Assembly: GCF_016082275.1 (NCBI RefSeq)
Contig: NZ_MOWM01000007.1
Coordinates: forward strand, 1 to 64,000
DNA from: Variovorax sp. E3
Lineage (GTDB): Bacteria; Pseudomonadota; Gammaproteobacteria; Burkholderiales; Burkholderiaceae_C
Direction of reading: 5' to 3'
Length of the DNA stretch: 64,000 bases
The notes beneath the pieces were generated by a model, which was given only the letters and a program-made list of their open reading frames with translations, had not been told where the DNA came from and did not search any database. Shown here in pieces: positions 46,602 to 56,323 of the stretch (within the stretch, counting starts at the first letter, position 1; each line of letters begins with the position of its first letter). Both the position numbers and the translations under genes were made by a program.

Positions 46602-49600
46602 ATGCGCCCGAATTTCAGACGCCGTCTTCTCTCGCTGGCCGCGGCCGCCTTGTGCCTGGCCGGCGGCGGTGCCTCGTCGTGGGCCCAGCCGCTGCCGGGC
46701 GCGCTGCCCACGGGCTGGAGCGTGACCTCCGGCAACGTGTCGTTCCAGCAGAACGGCAGCACGCTCAACATCCTGCAGGGCACGCCGCAGGCGCTGGTCA
46801 ACTTCGCGACTTTCAACGTGGGCGCGAACGCGCTGGTCGACATTCGCCAGCCGGGCAGCACGTCGGCCCTGCTGGCGCGCACCACCGGCGGCGACCCGTC
46901 GCTGATCTACGGGCAGATCAAGGCCAACGGCGGGCTGTGGCTCATCAATCCGGCCGGCATCATGGTCGGGCCGGGCGCGCGCATCGACGTGGGCAGCTTC
47001 ATCGCGAGCACGCTGAACGTGAGCGACAGCGACTTCCTCGCGGGCCGGCTCACCTTCCGCGGCGCGGCCACGGCGGGCGAAGTGCACAATGCCGGCACCA
47101 TCAATGCCGCCAGCGGCGGCAGCATCTACCTGGTGGGCCCGAGCGTGGTCAACAGCGGCACGCTCAATGCGCCCCACGGCGAAGTGCTGCTGGCCGCCGG
47201 GCAGACGGTTCAGCTGGTCGACACCGGCACGCCGGGCGTGTCGGTGGCCGTCACGAGCACGCCGGGCGAGGTGAAGAACCTCGGGCGCATCGCGGCCGAG
47301 GCCGGGCGCATCGGCATCGCGGCGGGCCTGGTCACCAACAGCGGCAGCATCAACGCCGACAGCGTGGTGCGCGAAGGCGGCCGCGTGTTCCTGCGCGCGT
47401 CAAGCGACCTGAAGACCACGGCCACGTCGGACATCAGCGCCAACGGCACGAGCGGCGGCAACGTGGTGCTGTATGCCGACAACGCCGCCGTCATCGACGG
47501 CCGCGTGTCGGCCACCGGCAGCGCGGGGCGCGGCGGCTATGTCGACACCTCGGGCCGCCGTTCGCTCGACGTGGTCAAGGCGCCGGTGGTGGGACGCGAC
47601 GGCGAGTGGCACATCGACCCGGGCAACATCGAGATCGTGGCCGGCGACGGCAGCACCGGCACCGAAGGCAGCGTGGGCGTGATCGTGTCCACCTCGGCGG
47701 GCGCGAAGATCGGCGCGAACGTCATCAAGACGCAGCTGGACAACGGCACCGACGTGACCATCACGACCGGCCCCGACGGCAACGAGCCCGGCGACATCAC
47801 CGTGTCGTCGGCCATCGCCAAGACAGGCGCCATCGACTCGGCGCTCACGCTGAACGCCAGCAACCGCATCGTCATCAACGCGGCGATCACCAGCGCCAAC
47901 AGCAAGCTCGATCTCAACCTGAACAGCAACCGGCAGAACGACGACTCGGGCGCCAGCCACGCGGCCACGCTCAACGCCGACCTGAACCTGCGCGGCGGCG
48001 TGCTGACCGTGACCGAGAGCCAGACGCCCGGCATGGGCACACTCGACATCACGGGCGGCACCACCTCGCTGACCGACGCCAGCTCGGCCATCGTCGCGCG
48101 CACCGTCAACCTGGGCGCGGGCGGCACGCTGTCGGTCAACCGCGACGGCGCGCCGATCTCGGGCACGCTCAACAGCGCGGGCACGGTGAACGTCGACGGC
48201 GGCGCGCTCACGCTGACGGGCGCCCGGCTCGGCGGGCAGGTGCGGGTGGCGGGCGGCGCACGGCTCACGCTGAACGGCGCGAACCTGGACGGCGGCGTCG
48301 ACTTCTCCGGTGCCGGCGCCATGACCTGGCAAAGCGGCATCAACCTGCTCGGAGCGGTGGACCTCAAGGCGACGGCCCCGGCGCTGTCGATGGGCGGCTC
48401 GACCCTGTTGCTGGCGTCGGGGCCGGGCAGCATGCTCACCACGCGCAACGTCGTGAACGTGGCCAGCACCGAACTGCAGCTCGGGGGCGGCACGACGTGG
48501 AACAACCTCGGCACGCTCAACCTGGGCAACAACGCCACGTTCGTGCCCGGCGACGGCCGCCTCGTGAACGGCGGGCTCGTGGTGAAGACCGGCACCGGCT
48601 TCGTCGCCGTGCCGCTGACCAACAGCGCGGGCGGCACGGTGCGCATCGAGCAGGGCACGCTCGATGCGCGCATGGACATCGACAACCCCAACAGCGGCGC
48701 CATCGTGCTGCAGGCCGGCGCCACGCTGGGCAGCGGCGGCGCCGACATCCACAACAACGGCAGCATCAGCGGCAGCGGCACGGTCGCGCTGGGCGGCGGG
48801 CTGCTGGTGAACAACGGCATCGTGTCGCCCGGCACCGCCAGCACGGCGGGCACGCTCACGCTGGGCGGCAACTACATGCAGACCGCCGGCGGCACCCTGA
48901 ACATCAAGGTCGGCGGCGGCGGCTTCGACCTGCTCGACATCGACGGTTCGGCGCAACTGGCCGGCACGCTCAACCTGGGCGGGCTCGGCGGCGTGCTGCC
49001 CGCGAAGGGCGCGACGGCCGACTTCATCGTGGCGCGGGGCCCGAACAGCACCGGCACCTTCGACCGCGTCAACGCGCCGGTGCAGAGCTCGCCCGACACC
49101 ACGGCCACGCTGACCGTGAGCTACGCGGCCGGCGGCATCTCGGTGGCGCGCAGCACGGCGGCCCTTGCGCCTTCGCTGGGCGCCTGCACCACCAACCCCG
49201 CGCTGCCCGGTTGCGAGGCGGTGCTGCGACGCTGGCGCAATGCGTGGCGAACGGCGCGCTCGCCGGATGCGCGGCCGTGCTGCCGACCGCCGCCGTGTGC
49301 GCCGTGAGCCCCACGCTGCTGGGCTGCCCCGCGCCGGTGCAGACCGCGACGCCCGCGCCCACGCCCACACCCGCCTTGCCGCCTTCGGCCGACATCTGCA
49401 CCATCGCGCCCAACTCGGCGCTGTGCCAGGTGCTGAGCCCGCCCACGGCGTCGGAGCCGACCAGGCCGGTGCAGACGGCGACCAATGAAATCATCAAGAC
49501 CGTGACCAGCGTGGTGCCCCCGAGCGGCGGCCCGTCCTCCCCGACGGAGCCCAACGTGAACTCGACGGCGCCAGCCTCGCCCCCCTCGACCAACGACAAG

Positions 49601-49705
49601 ACCGCGGACAAGAAAGACGACAAGAAGGACGACGCGACCAAGGTCGCGTCGGCCTCCGACCCCGGCAAGAGCCAGCAGCCCTCCAAGAAGATGTACTGCA
49701 ACTGA
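46602..49705 (+). CDS. Two-partner secretion exoprotein TpsA, filamentous haemagglutinin type (one frame break)
   Basis: About 1034 residues if a base missing near 49227 is restored. Signal peptide, then the TPS domain with NFATFNVGANALVDIRQPG and LINPAGIMVG (usual NPNGI reads NPAGI). A long repetitive beta-helix of short Gly/Asn/Thr-rich turns follows. The last 180 residues differ: three Cys-paired units (CTTNPALPGC, CVANGALAGC, CAVSPTLLGC), a Pro/Thr linker, a Lys/Asp-rich part and the end KKMYCN. The break lies inside the Cys units. The terminal Cys pairs could tether the protein at the cell surface. It follows TpsB after 25 bases. Confidence 0.88.
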
Positions 49706-49716
49706 GGACCACGCCC

Positions 49717-50193
49717 ATGACATCGACGACACGACGCATCGCGGGCCTGCTGGGCCTCATCGGCTGGCTGGCGCTGGCACCCATGGCCCACGCGCAGGTG
49801 GTGGGCACCGTGACCAATCTCTCGGGCATCCTGGCCGCGCGCAGCGCGCAAGGCGTGACCCGGCTGCTGGCGGTGGATTCGCCGGTGCACCAGGGCGACA
49901 CGCTCACCACCGAGAGCCGTGCCTACGCGCAGCTGAAGTTCAGCGACGGCGCGGAGCTGATCCTGCAGCCGCAGTCGCTGCTGGTGGTCACGCGCTACAG
50001 CTACGACGCCGCGCAGCCGCAGCGCGACGGCATCGAGCTGGGCCTGGCGCAGGGGGGCTTTCGCAGCACGGCCGGCGTCGTCGGCCAGCGCAGCAAGGAC
50101 GCCACCGTGATCAACACCCCGGCGGGCATGCTCAAGGGCAACGCCAGCATGACCGTGTCCCTGACGCTGCCCGAGGCGGGCACGCAGCCATGA
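49717..50193 (+). CDS. FecR domain protein linked to the two-partner system
   Basis: 158 residues with signal peptide LLGLIGWLALAPMAHAQ. The core VTNLSGILAARSAQGVTRLL, VHQGDTLTTESRAYAQLKFSDGAELILQPQS matches the FecR periplasmic domain, which is stand-alone here without the cytosolic part. It starts 11 bases after TpsA and overlaps the next gene. A role in assembly or surface sensing of TpsA is inferred only from linkage. Confidence 0.85.
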   Translation: MTSTTRRIAGLLGLIGWLALAPMAHAQVVGTVTNLSGILAARSAQGVTRLLAVDSPVHQGDTLTTESRAYAQLKFSDGAELILQPQSLLVVTRYSYDAAQPQRDGIELGLAQGGFRSTAGVVGQRSKDATVINTPAGMLKGNASMTVSLTLPEAGTQP

Positions 50194-50564
50194 ACACGCA
50201 CGCAAGCAGAAAGAACCCGATGAACAAGATCTTCCTCGCCACTGCCTGTGCCCTGCTGGCGGCGCTGTCGTGCGTGCCTGCGCTCGCGCAGAACCCGCCG
50301 TCGCCGCCGCGTCCTGCCACCATCCCGCCGGGCCTGTACGTGTCGGTGACGGACGGCCAGATCGTGGTGAGCAACAAGGGCGGCGCCACCAACTTCACGG
50401 CGGGGCAGTTCGGCTACACCGCCTCGCTGACCCAGCCGCCGATCGTCGTGCCCAAGAACCCGGCCATCCTGTTCACGCCGCCGCCGACTTTCAGCCCGTC
50501 GAGCGCGATCCAGGGCGCCACCGCGGCCAGCAAGGCGGGCACGGTCGACTGCGAGGTTCGCTGA
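50190..50564 (+). CDS. Small exported protein of the two-partner operon
   Basis: 124 residues from the ATG at 50190 (ATGA overlap with the FecR gene), or 114 from the ATG at 50220. Signal peptide FLATACALLAALSCVPALAQ. Mature part is Pro/Thr-rich, YVSVTDGQIVVSNKGGATNFT, with two Cys only near the ends of the chain. No family recognised. Last gene of the operon; the next gene is convergent. Confidence 0.7.
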   Translation: MNTHASRKNPMNKIFLATACALLAALSCVPALAQNPPSPPRPATIPPGLYVSVTDGQIVVSNKGGATNFTAGQFGYTASLTQPPIVVPKNPAILFTPPPTFSPSSAIQGATAASKAGTVDCEVR

Positions 50565-50578
50565 AGGCGCCCGAGTCT

Positions 50579-51526
50579 CTAGAGTCCGAACGCGCCTTCA
50601 CCGCGGCTGGCCGTGCGAAAGCGCCCGGGGCTCTCGCCGGTCTCGCGCTTGAACGCGGCGCTGAATGCCGTCTCCGACTGGTAGCCGATGCGCTCGGCGA
50701 TGCGCGCAATCGCCTCGTCGCCGCGCCGCAGCGCATTGCGCGCCACCGTCATGCGCCAGCCGCCCAGGTACTCGAGCGGCGTGGCCCCCGTCAATGACTT
50801 GAAGCGCACCGCGAAGGCCGTGCGCGACATGCCCGCCGACTGCGCGAGGCGCGCCACGGTCCACGGCTGCGCGATGTCGCCGTGCATGCGCGACAGCGCC
50901 TGGCCGATGCGCGCGTCCGCCATCGCGCCGAGCCAGCCTTCGGGTTGCGGCGCGTTCGCCAGGTGCACGCGCAGCGCCTGCACCAGCACCAGCGCCGCGA
51001 GGTTGGTGCGCGCGATCGACGCGCCCGGCCGCAGCTCGGCCGTCTCCCAGCCCAGCAGGTCGAGCAGGCCCACCAGCGGCCGCGCGCCGGGGTCGCTCGC
51101 GCGCAGGTGGATCAGCGGCGGCAGGTGGCGCAGCAGCAGTTCGCCGGCCTCGCCGTCGAGCGCGAAGCGGCCGCTGGCCAGCACCACCCGCGAGGCGTCG
51201 CTCGCGTCCTGGCCGTCGTAGCGCAGCACGCCGTCGGGCCCGCGATGGTCGCGCGCCAGGTGCGTGCCGTCCTGCACCGGCCCCGGCGGATCGCTCGCGG
51301 CCGAGAAGGGCAGGCCGTTGGTCAGCAGGAAGAAGTCGCCCGCCTCCAGCACCACGGGTGCCGCACCGTCGACGTGCAACTGGAAGCGCCCCGACAGCAC
51401 GCAGCCCAGCTTGATGTGCGAGGCGTACTGCGAATAGCGGAAGGCCCAGCGCCCGCGCGCCTCGAAGCGCGACGAGAGCGTGCTGCTCACCGTGAGCATC
51501 GACAGCACATCGGACAAGGGGTCCAT
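50579..51526 (-). CDS. AraC family regulator with cupin domain
   Basis: 315 residues starting MDPLSDVLSMLTVSSTLS. The first 190 residues form an AraC-type cupin (HIKLGCVLSGRFQLHVDG, GDFFLLTNGLPFSAASDPP), and the C-terminal 100 hold two helix-turn-helix units (WTVARLAQSAGMSRTAFAVRF; AIARIAERIGYQSETAFSAAF with the GESPGRFR ending). It is divergent from the Bcr/CflA-type exporter across 75 bases, so it most likely regulates that gene. Confidence 0.92.
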   Translation of the reverse strand: MDPLSDVLSMLTVSSTLSSRFEARGRWAFRYSQYASHIKLGCVLSGRFQLHVDGAAPVVLEAGDFFLLTNGLPFSAASDPPGPVQDGTHLARDHRGPDGVLRYDGQDASDASRVVLASGRFALDGEAGELLLRHLPPLIHLRASDPGARPLVGLLDLLGWETAELRPGASIARTNLAALVLVQALRVHLANAPQPEGWLGAMADARIGQALSRMHGDIAQPWTVARLAQSAGMSRTAFAVRFKSLTGATPLEYLGGWRMTVARNALRRGDEAIARIAERIGYQSETAFSAAFKRETGESPGRFRTASRGEGAFGL

Positions 51527-51601
51527 GGTTTTGTACGGATGAAGAAGAAAAGCGGCCTGTTGATTATTCAATCATTCAGCGCAACGCGCGACCATCGACG
51601 T

Positions 51602-52810
51602 ATGTCCTCCCCGAACGCTCAAGTTTCCCGCTACGCCATCGTGCTGGGCCTGCTCACCACGATCGGCCCCTTCGCCATCGACATGTACCTGCCCGCGCTG
51701 CCCGCCATCGGCCATGCGCTGGGCGCCGACCCGCATGCGATGCAGGCCAGCCTGATGGCTTTCTTCATCGCGGTCGGCGCGGGCCAGCTGGTGGCCGGCC
51801 CGCTGTCGGACATGCTCGGGCGCCGGCGGCCGATGGTCGCGGGCCTCGTGCTGTTCATGCTCGCAAGCATCGGCTGCGCGCTGGCGCCGAGCGTCGGCGT
51901 GCTGATCGCGTTGCGCTTCCTGCAGGGCCTGGGCGCGTGCGCCTGCATGGTCACGCCGCGCGCCGTGGTGCGCGACCTGTACACCGGGCCCGAGGCGGCA
52001 CGCATGATGTCGCTGCTGCTCATGGTCTACAGCGTGTCGCCGATCCTTGCGCCGCTGGTGGGCAGCTTCGTGGCCGGGTCGGTGGGCTGGCGCGCGGTGT
52101 TCGGCGTGGTCGCGGCGCTGGGGCTCGCGGGCCTGGCCATGCTGCTGGCCTTGCTGCCCGAAACGCGGCCCGCGGCGGCGCGCCTGTCGAGCAACTTGCG
52201 CAGCGCCATGGCCGGCTACGGCGTGCTGCTGCGCGACCGCCACTTCATGGCGCTGGCGTTCATGGCGTCTTTCACGGTGTCGGCCTTCTTCGTCTACGTG
52301 GCCAATTCGCCGTTCGTGATGAGCACGCACTATGGCGTGTCGCCCCGGCAGTACGCGCTGCTGTTCGCGCTCAACGCGGTGTCGCTGCTCGCGCTGTCGC
52401 AGGCCAACGGCTGGCTGGTGGCGCGCTTCGGCCTGCGGCGCGTGCTGCGCACGGCGGTCATGGTGCAGGTCGGCAGCATCGGCCTGCTGCTGGCGCTGAC
52501 GCTGGCGGGCGTCGACCGGCTCTCGGTGCTGGTGGCGCTGCTGATGGTCGGCTACGGCGTCAACGGCCTGATCGTGCCCGCGACCTTCGTGCTGGCGATG
52601 GAAGGGCACGCGTCGCTCGCGGGCACCGCGTCGGCGCTGATCGGCACGATGAACTTCGCGGGCGGCGCGGTGATGGTGGCGCTGGTCGCGCCCTTCGCCA
52701 ACGGCAAGCCGCTGCCGATGGTGGCGGGCATCGCGGCCTGCGCGGCGGTGGTGTTCGTGCTGGCGATGCGCGCGCCGGGCGTGCGGCGCCCGGCGGTGGC
52801 GGCGGCCTGA
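51602..52810 (+). CDS. Bcr/CflA-type multidrug MFS exporter
   Basis: 402 residues and 12 helices. IDMYLPALPAIGHAL in helix 1 and AGPLSDMLGRRRPMVAG (motif A) are typical, as is GACACMVTPRAVVRDLYTG (motif C region of drug exporters). The partner AraC regulator is divergent. Substrate drugs or metabolites are unknown. The protein ends just before the convergent second Liv-type importer. Confidence 0.9.
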   Translation: MSSPNAQVSRYAIVLGLLTTIGPFAIDMYLPALPAIGHALGADPHAMQASLMAFFIAVGAGQLVAGPLSDMLGRRRPMVAGLVLFMLASIGCALAPSVGVLIALRFLQGLGACACMVTPRAVVRDLYTGPEAARMMSLLLMVYSVSPILAPLVGSFVAGSVGWRAVFGVVAALGLAGLAMLLALLPETRPAAARLSSNLRSAMAGYGVLLRDRHFMALAFMASFTVSAFFVYVANSPFVMSTHYGVSPRQYALLFALNAVSLLALSQANGWLVARFGLRRVLRTAVMVQVGSIGLLLALTLAGVDRLSVLVALLMVGYGVNGLIVPATFVLAMEGHASLAGTASALIGTMNFAGGAVMVALVAPFANGKPLPMVAGIAACAAVVFVLAMRAPGVRRPAVAAA

Positions 52811-52817
52811 GCCCGGG

Positions 52818-53540
52818 CTAGACGCCCAGGTAGCGCGTCCACAGCGACCGGTCGGCGTCCAGCGCGGCCGAGTCGCCCTGCCACACCACGCGCCCGCGTT
52901 CGAGGATCACGTGGCGGTTGGCCAGCGGCAGCAAGCGCTGCACGTACTTGTCGACCACCAGGATCGCTTCGCCCTCGGCCTTGAGCGTGGCGATGCAGTT
53001 CCAGATCTCCTCGCGGATCACCGGTGCGAGCCCTTCGGTGGCCTCGTCCAGGATCAACAGGCGCGGGTGCGTCGACAGCGCGCGCGCAATCGCCAGCATC
53101 TGCTGCTCGCCGCCCGAGAGCTGGTTGCCCGCATTGGCCTTGCGCTCCGACAGGCGGGGGAACAGGCCGTACAGCGCCTCGACCGTCCAGCGCGGCGCGC
53201 TGCCCGGACGCGGCCGCGCGAAGGCGCGCAGGTGCTCGTCCACGCTGAGGTTCGGGAACACGTGCCGGCCCTCGGGCACGATGGCCACGCCGCGCCGCGC
53301 AATGGCGTCGGGCTTGTGGCCGCCGATGGCGTCGCCGCCAAAGTGCACGCTGCCGCGCATCGGCGAGAGCGTGCCCGTCAGCACCTTCAGCAGCGTGCTC
53401 TTGCCCATGCCGTTGCGCCCGAGCAGCGCAAGCACTTCGCCGGGGCGGATGTCGATGTCGATGCCGAACAGCACCTGGCTCGCGCCGTAGCCGGCCTCGA
53501 TGGATTTCGCTTCGAGCAATGTGGAGGTCGCGCCGCTCAT
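52818..53540 (-). CDS. Second Liv-type importer, ATPase (LivF type)
   Basis: 240 residues. Walker A GRNGMGKST, signature LSGGEQQMLAIARAL, Walker B LLILDEATEGLAPV, H-loop position VVDKYVQ (Asp-Lys in place of the usual Glu-Gln/His). The H-loop change is seen in some aromatic-compound Liv-type importers. Overlaps the LivG-type gene by four bases. Confidence 0.92.
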   Translation of the reverse strand: MSGATSTLLEAKSIEAGYGASQVLFGIDIDIRPGEVLALLGRNGMGKSTLLKVLTGTLSPMRGSVHFGGDAIGGHKPDAIARRGVAIVPEGRHVFPNLSVDEHLRAFARPRPGSAPRWTVEALYGLFPRLSERKANAGNQLSGGEQQMLAIARALSTHPRLLILDEATEGLAPVIREEIWNCIATLKAEGEAILVVDKYVQRLLPLANRHVILERGRVVWQGDSAALDADRSLWTRYLGV

Positions 53541-54292
53541 GAATGGCCTTCTGCTTCGGTGCCGAGGTACACGGCCTGCACATCGGGGTGGCCCCGCACT
53601 TCGTCGGCGGTGCCGCTCATCAGCACCTTGCCCTGCACCAGCACGGTGAGCCGGTCGGCCAGGCGGAACACGGCGTCCATGTCGTGCTCGATCAGCAGGA
53701 TGGCCATCGACGCGCGCAGCGATTCGATCAGCTCCACCATGCGCGCCGATTCGTCCGGGCCCATGCCGGCCATCGGCTCGTCGAGCAGCAGCAGCTTGGG
53801 TTCGGCCGCCAGCGCCAGCGCCACGTCGAGCGCGCGCTGCGCGCCGTGCGGCAGCGTGCCGGCGATGCGCTCGCGCTCGCCGCCCAGGCCCACGCGGTCG
53901 GCCAGCGCCACCGCGCGGTCGACGAGGTCGCGTTCTTTCGAGCGCGGCGCCATGAAGCGCAGGCTGCTGCCCGCATGGGCCTGCGCCGCGAGCATGAGGT
54001 TGTCGTGCACGGTTTCCTTGGGGAACACGCGCGTCACCTGGAAGCAGCGCGACATGCCGGCGGCCACGCGCTGGTGGTCCTTGAGCGAGGTGATGTCCTT
54101 CTCGTCGAGCAGCAGCCGGCCGGCGTCGGCCTTCAGCAGCCCGGTGATGAGGTTCACCAGCGTGGTCTTGCCCGCGCCGTTCGGCCCGATGAGCGCATGC
54201 ACTTCGCCGCGCTCCACGGTGAGGTTCACATGGTCGGTCGCCAGCAGGCCGCCGAAGCGCTTGACCAACCCTTCGATTCTGAAAAGACTCAT
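53537..54292 (-). CDS. Second Liv-type importer, ATPase (LivG type)
   Basis: 251 residues. Walker A GPNGAGKTT, Q-loop SRCFQVTRVFP, signature region LPHGAQRALDVALALA (weak LSGGQ), Walker B LLLLDEPMAGMGPDES, H-loop IEHDMDAV. Overlaps both neighbours by four bases. Confidence 0.92.
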   Translation of the reverse strand: MSLFRIEGLVKRFGGLLATDHVNLTVERGEVHALIGPNGAGKTTLVNLITGLLKADAGRLLLDEKDITSLKDHQRVAAGMSRCFQVTRVFPKETVHDNLMLAAQAHAGSSLRFMAPRSKERDLVDRAVALADRVGLGGERERIAGTLPHGAQRALDVALALAAEPKLLLLDEPMAGMGPDESARMVELIESLRASMAILLIEHDMDAVFRLADRLTVLVQGKVLMSGTADEVRGHPDVQAVYLGTEAEGHS

Positions 54293-55278
54293 GATTTGCT
54301 CCCTCGCCCCTCGGGGGAGAGGGCTGGGGTGAGGGACCGGCGGCGCTTGTACAGGGCAGCGAGTCCCTTCGGCGCCCACAACGCCACGGCAATCAGCAGC
54401 AACCCGAGCGGCATGTGCCAATGCTCGGTGTGTTGCTTCAACGCTTCCTCGAGCACCAGCCACACGGCGGCGCCCACCGGCCCGCCCCAGCTGCGCCCGA
54501 GCCCGCCGATGACCACCATCACCAGCAACGTGGCCGACTGCGTCCAGTGCATCGTCGCCGGGCTCACGAAGCCGTTGCCGCCCGCGAGCAGTGCGCCCGC
54601 CAGCCCGGCGATAGCGCCCGCGATGGCAAAGGCCACCAGCTGCAGCCGGAACACCGGGTAGCCCAGCGCGCGCATGCGCGTCTCGTTGTCGTGGATGCCC
54701 ATCAGCGCGTGGCCGAAGCGCGATTGCGTGGCGCGCTGCAGCCACCACAGCGCCAGCGCCACGATGGCCAGCACCACCCAGTAGAAGTTGGCCTCGTTGC
54801 CCAGGTCCAGCCCCGGCAGCAGCACGGGGCGCGACATCAGCGTGTAGCCGTCGTCGCCGCCATAGCGGCGCAGCGACACCACCACGAAGTACAGCATCTG
54901 CGCGAAGGCCAGGGTGGTCATGATGAAGTACACGCCGCGCGTGCGCAGCGCCACCGTGCCGATCAGCGCGGCCACCAGGCCCGCGACCAGCGCCGCGGCC
55001 GGCCACATGAGCCAGCCCGACACCACGCCCGCGTCGCTGAGCGCCACCACCGTGTACGCGCCCACGCCGATGAAGCCCGCATGCCCCAGCGCCACCATGC
55101 CGCCGAAGCCGAGGATGAAGTTGAGGCTGGCCGCGGCCAGCGCCACGATGAGCACGCGCCGCACGAAGCCGATGTAGAACTCGAGCCCGAACAGCGGCGC
55201 CACCAGCGGGAACGCCGCCAGCAGCACGAAGAGCAGGCCGACGCCGAGGTGGCGTGAAGAGAGAGTGCTTTGCTTCAT
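54289..55278 (-). CDS. Second Liv-type importer, permease (LivM type)
   Basis: 329 residues with about 9 helices, including LNFILGFGGMVALGHAGFIGVGAYT and VVIGGLGRSWGGPVGAAVWLVLE. The last 15 residues (SLTPALSPEGRG) come from a REP-like palindrome at the 3' end, so the coding sequence runs into the repeat and the natural end may be shorter. Overlaps LivG-type and LivH-type genes. Confidence 0.9.
   Translation of the reverse strand: MKQSTLSSRHLGVGLLFVLLAAFPLVAPLFGLEFYIGFVRRVLIVALAAASLNFILGFGGMVALGHAGFIGVGAYTVVALSDAGVVSGWLMWPAAALVAGLVAALIGTVALRTRGVYFIMTTLAFAQMLYFVVVSLRRYGGDDGYTLMSRPVLLPGLDLGNEANFYWVVLAIVALALWWLQRATQSRFGHALMGIHDNETRMRALGYPVFRLQLVAFAIAGAIAGLAGALLAGGNGFVSPATMHWTQSATLLVMVVIGGLGRSWGGPVGAAVWLVLEEALKQHTEHWHMPLGLLLIAVALWAPKGLAALYKRRRSLTPALSPEGRGSKS
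54303..54337 (-). repeat. REP-like palindromic element at the livM-type 3' end
   Basis: gcccctcgggggagagggc with gggtgaggga on one side forms the well-known proteobacterial repeat that decodes as TPALSPEGRG in one frame. It is fused into the end of the permease gene. Confidence 0.6.
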
Positions 55279-56195
55279 GCGCGTGCCGAGAACAGCCCCG
55301 AGGGCCGGAAGATCAAGACCACCACCATCAGCGCGTACATCGCGACTTCGGCGAACAGCGGCCCCAGGTCGGCCGCGGTGGCCGGCGGCAGGGTGGCGCG
55401 CAGCAGCATCGGCACGAAAGCGCGCCCCACGGTGTCGACCACGCCCACGAGCAGTGCGGCCACGAAGGCCCCGCGCACCGAACCGATGCCCCCGATCACC
55501 AGCACCACCAGCGCCGGAATCAATATGGCCTCGCCCATGCCGACCTGCACCGCGACGATCGGCCCCATCAGCGCGCCCGCCAGCGCGGCCAGCGCCGCGC
55601 CCAGCAGGAACACCCCGTTGAAGATGCGGCCCACGCGCACGCCCATCAGCTCGGCCATCGGCCGGTCGGACGCGCCCGCGCGCACCCGCATGCCGATGCG
55701 CGTGTGGTTCACCAGCAAATACAGCGCCAGCGCCACCAGCAGCCCGCCGACCAGGATCACGAGGCGATAGGCGGGGTAGGGCAGGCCGTCCATCAGTTGC
55801 ACCGGCCCCGAGAGCGCGGCCGGCGTCGGCGCCATCACCGGCGACGGGCCCCAGGCCATGGTCACGATGTCGTCGGCCACCAGGATCACGCCGAAGGTGG
55901 CCAGCACCTGCGCGAGGTGGTCGCGCGTGTAGAGCCGGCGCATCAGCAGCACTTCGAGCAGCAGCGCCACCACCACCGTGACCGCCACCGCGATGACGAT
56001 GGCCGCCGTGAACGAGCCCGTGCGCGTGTGCGCCTCGGCCGCCACGTAGGCCCCCGCCATGAACAGCGAGCCGTGCGCCAGGTTCAGCACGTCCATGATG
56101 CCGAACACCAGCGTGAGCCCGGCCGCCAGCAGGAACAGCATCAGCCCGTAGCCGAGGCCGTTGAGCAGCTGCTCGAGAACAAGAATTCCACTCAT
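55275..56195 (-). CDS. Second Liv-type importer, permease (LivH type)
   Basis: 306 residues. LVFGIMDVLNLAHGSLFMAGAY in helix 2-3 and VLVIGGIGSVRGAFVAALLVGVVDT near the end are LivH marks. The dispersed repeat copy 2 lies between it and the receptor gene, which is upstream in the same orientation. Confidence 0.92.
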   Translation of the reverse strand: MSGILVLEQLLNGLGYGLMLFLLAAGLTLVFGIMDVLNLAHGSLFMAGAYVAAEAHTRTGSFTAAIVIAVAVTVVVALLLEVLLMRRLYTRDHLAQVLATFGVILVADDIVTMAWGPSPVMAPTPAALSGPVQLMDGLPYPAYRLVILVGGLLVALALYLLVNHTRIGMRVRAGASDRPMAELMGVRVGRIFNGVFLLGAALAALAGALMGPIVAVQVGMGEAILIPALVVLVIGGIGSVRGAFVAALLVGVVDTVGRAFVPMLLRATLPPATAADLGPLFAEVAMYALMVVVLIFRPSGLFSARA

Positions 56196-56227
56196 AGATC
56201 CAACAGGGTTGCCCGCGTTTCATTCGA

Positions 56228-56323
56228 GAAACACCGAGGAACCGGCTTCGCCGGGCCTCAGGTGTTGCCCCCGGTAGGGGGAAGGAGAAGCGGACACGAA
56301 GTGCCGCGAAGCCTGGGGGCGAG
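56228..56323 (-). repeat. Dispersed intergenic repeat, copy 2 (minus orientation)
   Basis: Reverse complement of the element at 23555-23648 with the same blocks in the same order: gcttcgc..cacttcgtgtc, a short C-run/G-run stem, aacacc...ccggcgaagccgg...ggtgtt. It follows a receptor gene and precedes a permease gene in the same transcript, as copy 1 follows a receptor gene. Sequence identity between copies is high in the stems and low in the loops. Confidence 0.7.

Noticed and set aside
54303..54392. C-terminal extension of the permease as real protein sequence
   Set aside because: The residues come from a known palindromic repeat and are not conserved in the family; kept in the gene span because no earlier stop exists.
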